From a bacterium (lineage in GTDB: Bacteria; Planctomycetota; JAFGQW01): a stretch of 64,000 nucleotides of DNA. The DNA is taken from NCBI GenBank assembly GCA_030426805.1, contig JAUHXU010000004.1, positions 606,792 to 670,791 of the forward strand, given 5' to 3'. The position numbers and the translations under genes are program-made. How positions within the stretch are numbered: the first letter of the stretch is position 1; every line of letters starts with the position of its first letter. Below, piece after piece: positions 55,594 to 63,333 of this stretch. The notes below the pieces were generated by a model, which saw nothing but the letters and a program-made list of their open reading frames with translations, ran no database searches and was not told the origin of the DNA.

Positions 55594-56757
55594 TCAGCCT
55601 TTCGGCGCGGCCGACTCGCTCGCCCCGTTCGGGATCGAACTCTCGGTACCGTTGCCCGCGTCGACGACCGGGGCCGGCGCGAAGTGCGTGAGCACCGTTT
55701 CGCGAATCGCGGCCGCGACTGCCTCGTTCTCTTTCAGGAAGAGCCGTGCGCGCTCACGCCCTTGCCCGAGCCGGGTCTCGCCGCTCGTGAACCAAGCGCC
55801 GTTTTTCTGGACCGCGCCGACCATCAAGCCGAGGTCGATCAGGTCGCCCTCGTGACTGATTCCCTCGTTGAACACGATGTCGAACTCGGCCTTCTTGAAC
55901 GGCGGGGCGAGCTTGTTCTTGACCACCGTGACTTTCGTCCGGTTGCCGACCACTTGATCGCCGTCCTTGAGGCTGCCGATGCGTCGGATGTCCATGCGAA
56001 CCGACGAATAGAACTTCAGCGCGAGCCCGCCGGTCGTCGTCTCCGGATTGCCGAACATCACACCGATCTTCTGGCGAATCTGGTTGATGAACACCACGAT
56101 CGTCTCGGACTTGTGGATCGCCGCGGTCAGCTTGCGCAGCGCCTGACTCATCAGTCGAGCCTGCAGACCGACGTGATGGTCCCCCATCTCTCCTTCGATC
56201 TCCGCCTTCGGCACGAGCGCCGCGACACTGTCGACGACGACGACGTCGACCGCCCCCGAACGCACCAGCATCTCGGTGATCTCGAGTGCTTGCTCGCCGT
56301 GATCGGGCTGTGACACGAGCAACTCGTCGAGGTTCACGCCGAGGCGACGCGCATACGTCGGGTCGAGCGCGTGCTCCGCATCGATGAACGCTGCGACGCC
56401 ACCGTTGCGCTGCGCGTTCGCGACGATGTGCAGCGTCAACGTCGTCTTGCCGCTCGACTCCGGACCGAACACCTCGACGACGCGCCCCTTCGGCACCCCC
56501 CGGCCGCCCAATGCGATGTCGAGGCTGAGCGATCCGGTCGAAATGCACGGGATCTGAAGCGGCGCGTTGCCGTCGCCCATCCGCATGATCGACCCTTTGC
56601 CGAACTGCCGTTCGATCTGCGAATAGGCCTGGGTCAGCGCCTCTGACTTCTGCGAGTCCTCTTTCTTCGAGACGTCTCTCTTCGAGTTGTCGCGCGCCTC
56701 GTCCGATCGGGTACGGGACGTCATGGTCTTGCCGCCCGCCGCTTTCGTCTTCTTCAT
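55594..56757 (-). CDS. recA: Recombinase RecA
   Basis: 387 residues; the core begins near residue 38, after a charged extension of about 35 residues; an internal ATG near residue 12 could be used. ATP-dependent strand exchange and SOS co-protease. Walker A GPESSGKTT (K104), FIDAEHALD, VVVDSVAAL, the L2 loop GGLALKFYSS and FINQIRQKIG. The acidic/Ser tail is short. AGAGG lies before the ATG. Faces the 53.9 kb gene tail to tail. Confidence 0.98.
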   Translation of the reverse strand: MKKTKAAGGKTMTSRTRSDEARDNSKRDVSKKEDSQKSEALTQAYSQIERQFGKGSIMRMGDGNAPLQIPCISTGSLSLDIALGGRGVPKGRVVEVFGPESSGKTTLTLHIVANAQRNGGVAAFIDAEHALDPTYARRLGVNLDELLVSQPDHGEQALEITEMLVRSGAVDVVVVDSVAALVPKAEIEGEMGDHHVGLQARLMSQALRKLTAAIHKSETIVVFINQIRQKIGVMFGNPETTTGGLALKFYSSVRMDIRRIGSLKDGDQVVGNRTKVTVVKNKLAPPFKKAEFDIVFNEGISHEGDLIDLGLMVGAVQKNGAWFTSGETRLGQGRERARLFLKENEAVAAAIRETVLTHFAPAPVVDAGNGTESSIPNGASESAAPKG

Positions 56758-56784
56758 CGTTCACCGCCTCTTTCAAAGCCTGAA

Positions 56785-56813
56785 TCTGGCACTTGCCGAT
56801 CTGGCACCTGTCA
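56785..56813 (-). promoter_or_regulatory. Possible recA promoter
   Basis: On the minus strand, TTGACA (bases 56813-56808) is followed about 18 bases later by CAGATT or CCAGAT as a poor -10. The -35 is a full consensus match; the -10 is weak, typical of a promoter needing help or regulated by damage. No recognised LexA box is seen. Confidence 0.45.
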
Positions 56814-56848
56814 AACCTGGGCAATCGGGTCAAACCTGGGCAATCGGG
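56811..56848. repeat. Two perfect 19-bp tandem copies upstream of recA
   Basis: TCAAACCTGGGCAATCGGG occurs at 56811-56829 and immediately again at 56830-56848. Read on the minus strand each copy ends in GGTTTGA, the 5' part of a -35 box, so the repeat duplicates the -35 neighbourhood (TTTGACC then TTTGACA). Confidence 0.9.
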
Positions 56849-57081
56849 CGTTGGCCCGCTCGGCCCTCACCCGCTGGTCGGGCCAGCCATCCGCCCCGCG
56901 CTCGGCCCCCAGTTGAGCCGCTCGTCGGCGCCGGGTCCAGTCGCCCGCCACTTCATAGGTCGGTCGCGGGTTACAGACTGCGCGAGAGAGCCCGACGACC
57001 CGAACATGGTCCGAACAAGACCCTAACCATAGCGTCGGCGCTCGACGACCGCAAGCCCCGATTCGAGAAAGCGAGAAGCGC

Positions 57082-57111
57082 TTGACAGTTCCCGGGGAAC
57101 GCAGATAGCCT
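57082..57111 (+). promoter_or_regulatory. Promoter with palindrome GTTCCC-G-GGGAAC in the spacer
   Basis: A perfect TTGACA -35 box (57082-57087); the -10 is weak (GATAGC or TAGCCT, spacer 16-18). The 13-bp palindrome (57088-57100) sits exactly between, where a repressor would block polymerase. Serves the secreted-protein gene 49 bases downstream. Confidence 0.6.
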
Positions 57112-57118
57112 GACCAAT

Positions 57119-57139
57119 CGTAAGGACATGCCCCTTACG
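57119..57139 (+). promoter_or_regulatory. Inverted repeat CGTAAGG-N7-CCTTACG
   Basis: Perfect 7-bp arms 20 bases before the GTG start, overlapping the probable 5' end of the transcript and just ahead of the ribosome site. A leader stem or second operator half; unproven. Confidence 0.5.
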
Positions 57140-57159
57140 GAGGATACGAGGAGATCGAC

Positions 57160-57876
57160 GTGGCTCGAGTGGCCATCCATCGCGCGCTCCGTTCGCTGAC
57201 GCTCGCCATCGTGCTGAGCGCTCCGCTCGGGATCGCGCAGGTCGGGACTGCGGTCCGGGCTGCAGAGGCGAACGCGGGCGCGGACCCGGCCCCGTTCGAT
57301 CCGCTCGCGGCCCCGCCGACGCTGACGCGCAGCGTGCTGCGCGAGTCGTCGGCCCGGATGCTACTCGTCGGACGAGCGCGGGAAGCCACGCGAACCGAAC
57401 AGATGAGCCACCTCCGGCTTCGCCTGAACCTGGAGACCCGACGCCGCGACCATGTGGCTCTGTTCGTCGGCCTCGACCGGGGCCGCACGGCCTTCGAGTT
57501 TCCCGGCCTCGGCGCGACGGTTCCGCTCGGTCTGAACAACGCCCTGCTCTACGGCAGCACGATGGACGGTCGGATCCGGCTCGACTGGAACGGCCGCTGG
57601 ACGACGGAACTTCAGTTCCCGTCCACCATCCGCAGGGCGCTCGGCCAGATCCACTTTCAGGCAGCGACACTCCGCGAACTGAACGGCGGGATGACGCTGC
57701 TCGTCTCGAACCCGCTCACGATCGACCTCGTCGCGCGTGCGAGCAACCCGATCGAGCGGCTGCTGGGCGGCGCGAACGCCAACGGCCTCGGCATGTCGTC
57801 GACCCTGGACCCGACCCCCGACTTCTTCATCGACCCCTTCGGAAACCGGATCTCCCGGTCAAGAAACCTGCGCTGA
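57160..57876 (+). CDS. Exported protein of unknown function
   Basis: 238 residues from a GTG preceded by GAGGAG. Signal peptide (LTLAIVLSAPLGIA). The mature part has beta-like stretches (HLRLRLNLETRRRDHVALFVGL, RIRLDWNGRWTTELQFPS) and ends in an Arg-rich tail after DPTPDFFIDPFGNRISR. No known family. Its elaborate promoter (TTGACA, palindromic spacer, second inverted repeat) implies tight control. The gene lies in front of the ECF sigma gene but has its own upstream signals. Confidence 0.75.
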   Translation: MARVAIHRALRSLTLAIVLSAPLGIAQVGTAVRAAEANAGADPAPFDPLAAPPTLTRSVLRESSARMLLVGRAREATRTEQMSHLRLRLNLETRRRDHVALFVGLDRGRTAFEFPGLGATVPLGLNNALLYGSTMDGRIRLDWNGRWTTELQFPSTIRRALGQIHFQAATLRELNGGMTLLVSNPLTIDLVARASNPIERLLGGANANGLGMSSTLDPTPDFFIDPFGNRISRSRNLR

Positions 57877-58034
57877 CCACGGCGGCACCGACGGCTGTCC
57901 AACTCGGGGACGGGTGCGTAAGTTGCGATTCCACAGCGACTTACAGCCGAATAAAAAAAGCGCTATTCTCCGGTTTTCGCTAGCAATCCCGAGCCGACGC
58001 CACACTACCTTCGGGGGAGCTTAGCGGGGAAAGT

Positions 58035-58568
58035 ATGGACCCTCGCGAAGCTGACCTGATCCGAAAGTTCCAGCAAGGCGACGACGACGCCGCGAACGCG
58101 GTGGCGCGACGCTTTGCCCCGGTGATCGTTGGGCTCGTGTATGCAAACGTCGGTCGCACTCAGGACGCGGAAGACCTCGTGCAGGAAATCCTGCTCGAAG
58201 CGCAGCAGTCCATCGACCGCCTTCGCGACCCGACGCGATTCCGGAGCTGGATCTACAAGATCACGCAACGCGTCTGTACGCGATGGCGTCGCTCGTCGGG
58301 ACGTGCGCCCGATCTCCTCGATTCACCGGAGCACGTGCTCGATCGAGAGTCGACCGGGATCGAACCCGAGCGGGCGAAGCGGATCCGTGAGGTGGTGGCG
58401 ACGATGAAGGCACCGCTGCGCGAAGTCATTCACATGCGTTACTTCCAGGAGTTGCCGTACGAGCACATCGCCGAGTTTCTCGGGATCTCGACGGCGGCCG
58501 TGAACGCGCGCCTGATCAAGGCGCGGCAGCTACTCGGTGAACGGCTTCGGGACGAAAGCGGCGCATGA
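58035..58568 (+). CDS. ECF-type RNA polymerase sigma factor
   Basis: 177 residues; GGGGA precedes the ATG. Region 2 (RTQDAEDLVQEILLEAQQSIDRLRDPTRFRSWIYKITQRV) and region 4 (APLREVIHMRYFQELPYEHIAEFLGISTAAVNARLIKARQLL) only, as in ECF factors. Recognises stress or envelope promoters by family role. The 65-base gap to the next gene and its content indicate a sigma/anti-sigma pair. Confidence 0.95.
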   Translation: MDPREADLIRKFQQGDDDAANAVARRFAPVIVGLVYANVGRTQDAEDLVQEILLEAQQSIDRLRDPTRFRSWIYKITQRVCTRWRRSSGRAPDLLDSPEHVLDRESTGIEPERAKRIREVVATMKAPLREVIHMRYFQELPYEHIAEFLGISTAAVNARLIKARQLLGERLRDESGA

Positions 58569-58633
58569 CCGACGGGTTTTGAACGACACACACGACGAAC
58601 ACCGCACGACGAGCACTGGTTGACGAACAGGGC

Positions 58634-60031
58634 ATGAACGACCGACCGAACGACGCCGATCTCCATCGCTTGCTCGATGGTGAGTTGGACGCTTCGAGCC
58701 GCTTGCGGCTGGAGGAGCGGTTGCGTCGGTCGCCGGTGGCCCGGGCCGAACTCGACGAGTTGCAGGCTCTCGACCGGACACTGCGCGCCGCGCTCGGTCC
58801 GACCGCGGACGACGCGCGGCAGGTCGATGCGATCGCCACCCGAGCGGCGGCTGCTGTCGCATCGCGACGAGGCGCCCCGCCGGCCGGCCGGGTGATCACC
58901 GCGCCCCGCGGCCGGCTCCTCCGGGCTCGCGTCGTCGCGGGCATCGCCGCCGCGTTGCTCGTCACGGTCGGCCTGCACGCGCTACTCGCGGCGTGGCTCC
59001 GAAACGACGAGACGGGACCGATGGGCGACGACCCGAGCGTCGTCGCAGCGCTGCGTCAGGAGAACGAACGCCTCAAGGCTCGGCTCCGTGACTTCGATCG
59101 ACCGGCACCGACGTTCGCGGATCCCGGCGCGCCGATGAGTCCGCCCACCGCGGCTGTCGAGCCGGCGCCCGCGGTCGGGCACCCGACCGAGCCCGCGCCG
59201 ACGGTCGCCGAGGTCGACACGGCCGACGAGCGAGCCGCGGTCCGCGCCGATCTCGAACGCCTGCTGGACGAGGCACGCCGCAAGGGCGGCATCCTCGACC
59301 GTCGAGCACTCGCGAGCCTGTTCGCGCGCCTGAAGAAGCTCGGCACCGCGCTGACGGACTCCGACTTCCGCGACTTCCAGGCGCTGTTCCACCAGCAGCC
59401 GAATCCGTCTCCGGGCCAGCTCGCGGTCGCGCAGGCGCTCAGCCGCTTCTTCAACCATCTCGACGGTGCGCGGACCTTCGCGTTCCAGCAACTCGACACC
59501 GACCTCGCGCGGATGCAGCAACAGCCGGGCTACGTCGGCGACCGGCACCTTCGCCGCGCGTGGACCGAAGCGATTGCATTCGGCCGCCAGGACGCGCGCT
59601 CGGCGCGCTATCTCGAGCGAATCGGGATGGTCGATCGCGACTGGCTCAACCGACGAAACGCGATGGCCGGCCTCGTGCGGCAGGGCACCAGCGAGTCGGT
59701 CGCCGCTCTCGCCCGTATCGCGGCGAGCGAGTCCAACCCGCTGCTGAAGTACGAGGCGGTCAGCTATCTGAGCAGCCTGCTGCAGGGCGATCCGACCATC
59801 GTGCAGGCGAACCCGGAGTTGACGAAACCGCTCGTCGAGATCGCGGCCGGTGAGATCGGTGCAAACGGCGATCACTCCGACGCGATGTATTGGGCGCTGA
59901 TGATTCTGAACAAGCTGGGCATCGACATCAGCGCGTTGCACTCGGCGTTCATCAAGCAGAATCAGAACTCCGCCAACGGCGACCCGCGCCTCGCGAACCC
60001 CGACGGCTCGCCGATCAAAGAGAATCCGTAG
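58634..60031 (+). CDS. Anti-sigma-factor-like membrane protein with large C-terminal domain
   Basis: 465 residues. The N-terminus (DADLHRLLDGELDASSRLRLEERLRRSP) matches the cytoplasmic anti-sigma-domain pattern but lacks the zinc HxxxCxxC, so it is the non-zinc type. One membrane span near 97-118 (VVAGIAAALLVTVGLHALLAAWL), a coiled coil (VVAALRQENERLKARLRDF), a Pro-rich linker and an alpha-helical domain of about 280 residues, with HEAT-like parts (RRNAMAGLVRQGTSESVAALARIAASESNPLLKYEAVSYLSSLL). Much larger than usual anti-sigmas. Likely holds the ECF factor at the membrane until a signal acts on the outer domain. Confidence 0.82.
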   Translation: MNDRPNDADLHRLLDGELDASSRLRLEERLRRSPVARAELDELQALDRTLRAALGPTADDARQVDAIATRAAAAVASRRGAPPAGRVITAPRGRLLRARVVAGIAAALLVTVGLHALLAAWLRNDETGPMGDDPSVVAALRQENERLKARLRDFDRPAPTFADPGAPMSPPTAAVEPAPAVGHPTEPAPTVAEVDTADERAAVRADLERLLDEARRKGGILDRRALASLFARLKKLGTALTDSDFRDFQALFHQQPNPSPGQLAVAQALSRFFNHLDGARTFAFQQLDTDLARMQQQPGYVGDRHLRRAWTEAIAFGRQDARSARYLERIGMVDRDWLNRRNAMAGLVRQGTSESVAALARIAASESNPLLKYEAVSYLSSLLQGDPTIVQANPELTKPLVEIAAGEIGANGDHSDAMYWALMILNKLGIDISALHSAFIKQNQNSANGDPRLANPDGSPIKENP

Positions 60032-60035
60032 CGCG

Positions 60036-60953
60036 TCAGCGCGCGACGGCGTCCGCGGGCGACCTCGGGAAGAACGCGGCCACGTCGGCCGCTCGCACCG
60101 CGAACACGGGCCCTTCTCTTCGTCGCGCATATCGGGTCGCCTCGTCGCGCGGCGCGCCGATCTCCAGCGTATCGACCTGCCACGGCTCGTCCGCGCCCCA
60201 CGACACGATGATGCGCTCCGGCTGCGCAAACGCCCGTTCGGGAATCGCTTCGTCGTCGAGCCATGCGACGACCTCGAGACGCGGCAATCCATCGGTGAAG
60301 CGACGGACGAACGCGGCGCCGGGATCGACGAGAGCACCGGACGGATCGACCAGACGCCAGCGATTGCCGGTCGGGTTGCGGAGCTCGATCGCGTGCCCGG
60401 CCCACTCGAATCGCACGGCGGCCCACTCGCTCGGATCGAACACGACCGCGGTCGACGCGCGGTATCCCGCCAACGGCCGGTGAAACAACCGCGCGGCGAA
60501 CGACGCCACACTGCATACGGCCGATCGATCGTCGGCGACGACCGGCGTCCGCGAACCGATCGCGGGCGGCGCGCCGATCCGCCCCCGCCGCCCGTCGATC
60601 TCGAACCGCGCCGCGCCGACGTCGAGCCCGGCCCGCGCGAGCGCGGCGGCGTCCGGCGAACCGGCGAGCAGCGGCCGATCGCTGACCACGGACTCCAACG
60701 CCGCGACCATCATCGCGACCGCGAGCGACGCCGGATAGCGCTCCGGCTCGACGATCGCCCAATCCGCATCCTCGTCGGCGCGCGCGAACACGAAGCGACC
60801 CTCGGCATTCTCGACGACGAGGCGGCGCACCCCCTCGCGATCGATCGGGAACAGCCGGCGGCGATCCTCGGGCGTGACGCCCGGGCCGAGCCACCACGCG
60901 AGCGCGGCGAGCAACGCGACGAGTACGAGCAACGTCCAGTTGAGCCGCGTCAT
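60036..60953 (-). CDS. DUF4340-like protein of a GldG-type ABC system
   Basis: 305 residues. One N-terminal membrane span (WTLLVLVALLAALAWWLG), then a repeated beta domain (IDREGVRRLVVENAEGRFVF ... DWAIVEPERYPAS; FDPSEWAAVRFEWAGHAIELRNPTGNRWRLVDPSG). The WxIxxP pairs and position after a GldG-like gene match DUF4340. Exact role unknown; probably an accessory of the exporter. The ATG overlaps the GldG-like stop (ATGA). It converges with the anti-sigma-like gene with four bases between stops. Confidence 0.8.
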   Translation of the reverse strand: MTRLNWTLLVLVALLAALAWWLGPGVTPEDRRRLFPIDREGVRRLVVENAEGRFVFARADEDADWAIVEPERYPASLAVAMMVAALESVVSDRPLLAGSPDAAALARAGLDVGAARFEIDGRRGRIGAPPAIGSRTPVVADDRSAVCSVASFAARLFHRPLAGYRASTAVVFDPSEWAAVRFEWAGHAIELRNPTGNRWRLVDPSGALVDPGAAFVRRFTDGLPRLEVVAWLDDEAIPERAFAQPERIIVSWGADEPWQVDTLEIGAPRDEATRYARRREGPVFAVRAADVAAFFPRSPADAVAR

Positions 60954-62608
60954 CCTCGCCCCCTTCCACGGCGCACGAACCAGACCGCGAGACCGGCGGC
61001 GAGGAACGCCAGCGGCATGCCGACCATCCCCCCCCAGGTGAACGCGCGAATCGTGCGGTCCGAAACGTCGACGACGGTCAATCGACGATCCCCGCGAACC
61101 CGCGGGCGCATGTCCACCCATGCATCGCGTTCGAGCAGCCAACTCAGGATGTTTCGCGCGAGCGCGAGGTGAGTCGCACGCAGGTACTCGAAGCGTGCGA
61201 GCGTCACGTTGTCGAGAAACGTCGCGTCGCCGAGCACGACGAGGCGCGCTCCGTCGCCATCACGCGCGAGTGCGCCGAACACGATCGGCCCCGGCCGGTC
61301 GGCACCACGGTCGAAGCCGACGCTCCCGTCGCGACGCACCCGCGCGATGTCGGTCTCGGCGAACGAACGCGCCGACGTCTCGAGGAGCACACTCGTCTCG
61401 AGGTCCTCGCCGGCCGGCGACGTCGCATCGTCGAGCACGCGGAGCCCGCGCGGCGCGAGAAAGATCATCGGCAGCCCGTGCAGGCTGCCCACGGTCGGAT
61501 GGCCCCCGTATTCATCGACCCACACCTTGATCGGGTCGCCGCCCTTGTTGCGCCCGGGATCGCACGCGATCACCTCGTCGATCGCGATGCCCCACCGCGC
61601 GGTCACCCTCGCCAGTTCACGCGGCGCCGCGTCGACCTCGAGGGGCGAGTCGATCGCGATCCACACGCGTCCGCCACGCGCGAGGTAGCGATCCACCGCG
61701 TCCGCCTCTCGCCGCGTGAACCGCCGCCGCGGCCGCAGCACGACCAGCGCGGCGGCATCCTCCGGCACGTCGCCCACACGCTCGAGCTGGACCGTCCGCG
61801 ACTCGATGTGGTCGCGCTCGATCGCGGCACGCAGCTGCGTGTAGCCCTCCGCCCCGTGCAGCGACTCGTCGCCCTCGTCATGCCCCCGCGTGAAGTAGAC
61901 GATCGGCCGACGATCGCTCGCGAGTTCGACGATCGCGCTCGTCACCCGCGACTCGCCGAGAAACGCGACCGTGCCGTCGTTCCGGGCCCGCGCGAGTTGT
62001 GGCCGGTCGACGACCTTCGCGCGCTCGCCGACCCGCACGAGAACGAGCGGTCGAATCTGCGCAGACGGGTCGATCCCGGCGCCGCGGAGCACCTGCACCG
62101 CGGCGAGTTCGTCGCGCGCCGCGTCGAACACGCGCACCGACACGCGTTCCGGCGCGACGTCGCGATACTGACGCGCGAGTGCGACGAGGTCGTCGCTGAG
62201 GGCATCCCCCCCTCGGTCGCCTTCGTCGTGACTCGTCACGACGACGAGTTCGACCGACGGTCCGGCATCGGCCACGACCGCACGCGACTTCGCGCGCAGC
62301 GAGTAGCGCGCGTCGCGCGTCCAGTCGAACGAGCGCGTGACCGCGCTCCGATTGAGGTGCGAGAACAGACCGAACGCGACCGCGACGAGCAGCACCGACA
62401 GGACCGCATTCGCCCGAGCCCGACCGCGTGGCGTCCGCATCGAAGGCGCGATCGCGACGAGCGACACGAGCGCCCCCGCGCCCCCGACCACGAAGCTCGC
62501 GATCGCCGGCCACTCCCAGCCGAACAGGGTGCCGCCGACGACGCCGGCGACCGAAGCCACGACGGCGACCGCGAGCGCAGCCGTGGCGAGGAGCGGACGC
62601 GTCCTCAT
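60950..62608 (-). CDS. GldG-like ABC transporter auxiliary protein
   Basis: 552 residues. N-terminal two or three membrane spans (LLATAALAVAVVASVAGVVGG; ANAVLSVLLVAVAFGLFSHLN), then an extracytoplasmic domain: FDWTRDARYSLRAKSRAVV, PIVYFTRGHDEGDE, LVVLRPRRRFTRREADAVDRYLARGGRVWIAID and ARLVVLGDATFLDN, the pattern of ABC_transp_aux/GldG. One C-terminal span (VGMPLAFLAAGLAVWFV). GldG proteins work with GldF/ABC permeases in gliding or export complexes; the substrate here is unknown. Confidence 0.9.
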   Translation of the reverse strand: MRTRPLLATAALAVAVVASVAGVVGGTLFGWEWPAIASFVVGGAGALVSLVAIAPSMRTPRGRARANAVLSVLLVAVAFGLFSHLNRSAVTRSFDWTRDARYSLRAKSRAVVADAGPSVELVVVTSHDEGDRGGDALSDDLVALARQYRDVAPERVSVRVFDAARDELAAVQVLRGAGIDPSAQIRPLVLVRVGERAKVVDRPQLARARNDGTVAFLGESRVTSAIVELASDRRPIVYFTRGHDEGDESLHGAEGYTQLRAAIERDHIESRTVQLERVGDVPEDAAALVVLRPRRRFTRREADAVDRYLARGGRVWIAIDSPLEVDAAPRELARVTARWGIAIDEVIACDPGRNKGGDPIKVWVDEYGGHPTVGSLHGLPMIFLAPRGLRVLDDATSPAGEDLETSVLLETSARSFAETDIARVRRDGSVGFDRGADRPGPIVFGALARDGDGARLVVLGDATFLDNVTLARFEYLRATHLALARNILSWLLERDAWVDMRPRVRGDRRLTVVDVSDRTIRAFTWGGMVGMPLAFLAAGLAVWFVRRGRGRG

Positions 62609-63333
62609 CGCCACCGCCTCGCGTCGAGAGCAACGACCGCGAGCGTCAGTGCCGCGACGACGACGCTCGCGAAGTAGAAGACGTCCTCGAGCGCGACTTC
62701 GCCGCGATGGAAGCGCCGCAGGTGGCCCGCCATACTCACGTACTCGAGCGCGCTGCCGAGTGCCGGGCTGTGCGCGCCGAACACCGACGACACTTGATGC
62801 GCGAGGTAGAGCAGCAGGAGTACGATGCACGTCGACACCGCCGCGACGATCTGATTCCGCGTCAGCGTACTGACGAGCACGCCGATCGCGAGACACGCCG
62901 ACGCCATCAGCGAGACCCCGACGAACCCCGCGCCGACCGCCGCGAGGTCGAGACCGCCCCGCGCCAACCCGATCCGGTGCAACACGAACGCGAACGCCGC
63001 CATCGGCACGAGCAGCAGCACGACGAACACGACCGCCGCGGCGAACTTGCCGACGACGACCGCGACCTCCCGAATCGGGTCCGTCATCAGCGTCTCGATC
63101 GTGCCGGTCCGAAACTCCTCGCTGAACGTGCGCATCGCGACCGCCGGCGTCAGGAAGAGCAGCAGCACCGAGACGCTCTGAAACAGCGCCGCGACCGACA
63201 GTTCACGCTCTGCGAGCTGGCTGCCGAAGAAGAAGCCGTTGATCATCAGGTAGACCGCGCCGACGACGTAGGCGATCGGCGAACAGAAGTAGCCGCGCAG
63301 CTCCTTGCCGAGGACGGTCGCGGTCGCGCTCAT
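62605..63333 (-). CDS. ABC-2-type transporter permease (GldF-like)
   Basis: 242 residues, six membrane spans: SPIAYVVGAVYLMINGFFFG, VSVLLLFLTPAVAMRTFSEEFRTGTIETLMTDPI (the family E-x-GT-E motif), VVFVVLLLVPMAAFAFVL, LMASACLAIGVLVSTLT, AAVSTCIVLLLLYLA and a last span. Works with the ATPase gene immediately upstream (ATGA overlap). Size and gene order fit a GldA-GldF-GldG type export unit. Confidence 0.93.
   Translation of the reverse strand: MSATATVLGKELRGYFCSPIAYVVGAVYLMINGFFFGSQLAERELSVAALFQSVSVLLLFLTPAVAMRTFSEEFRTGTIETLMTDPIREVAVVVGKFAAAVVFVVLLLVPMAAFAFVLHRIGLARGGLDLAAVGAGFVGVSLMASACLAIGVLVSTLTRNQIVAAVSTCIVLLLLYLAHQVSSVFGAHSPALGSALEYVSMAGHLRRFHRGEVALEDVFYFASVVVAALTLAVVALDARRWR

Larger units (their letters stand above)
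56758..57159. other. Intergenic region between recA and the 57.2 kb gene
   Basis: 402 bases with no credible ORF. Contains the 19-bp tandem repeat and TTGACA box of the recA promoter, a TGGCCCG/CGGGCCA stem (56852-56885), and the promoter and palindromes serving the secreted-protein gene on the other strand. Confidence 0.7.

Noticed and set aside
57001..57020. GAACATGGTCCGAAC as a LexA/SOS box
   Set aside because: Arms do not form the GAAC-N4-GTTC symmetry; only a half-site matches.
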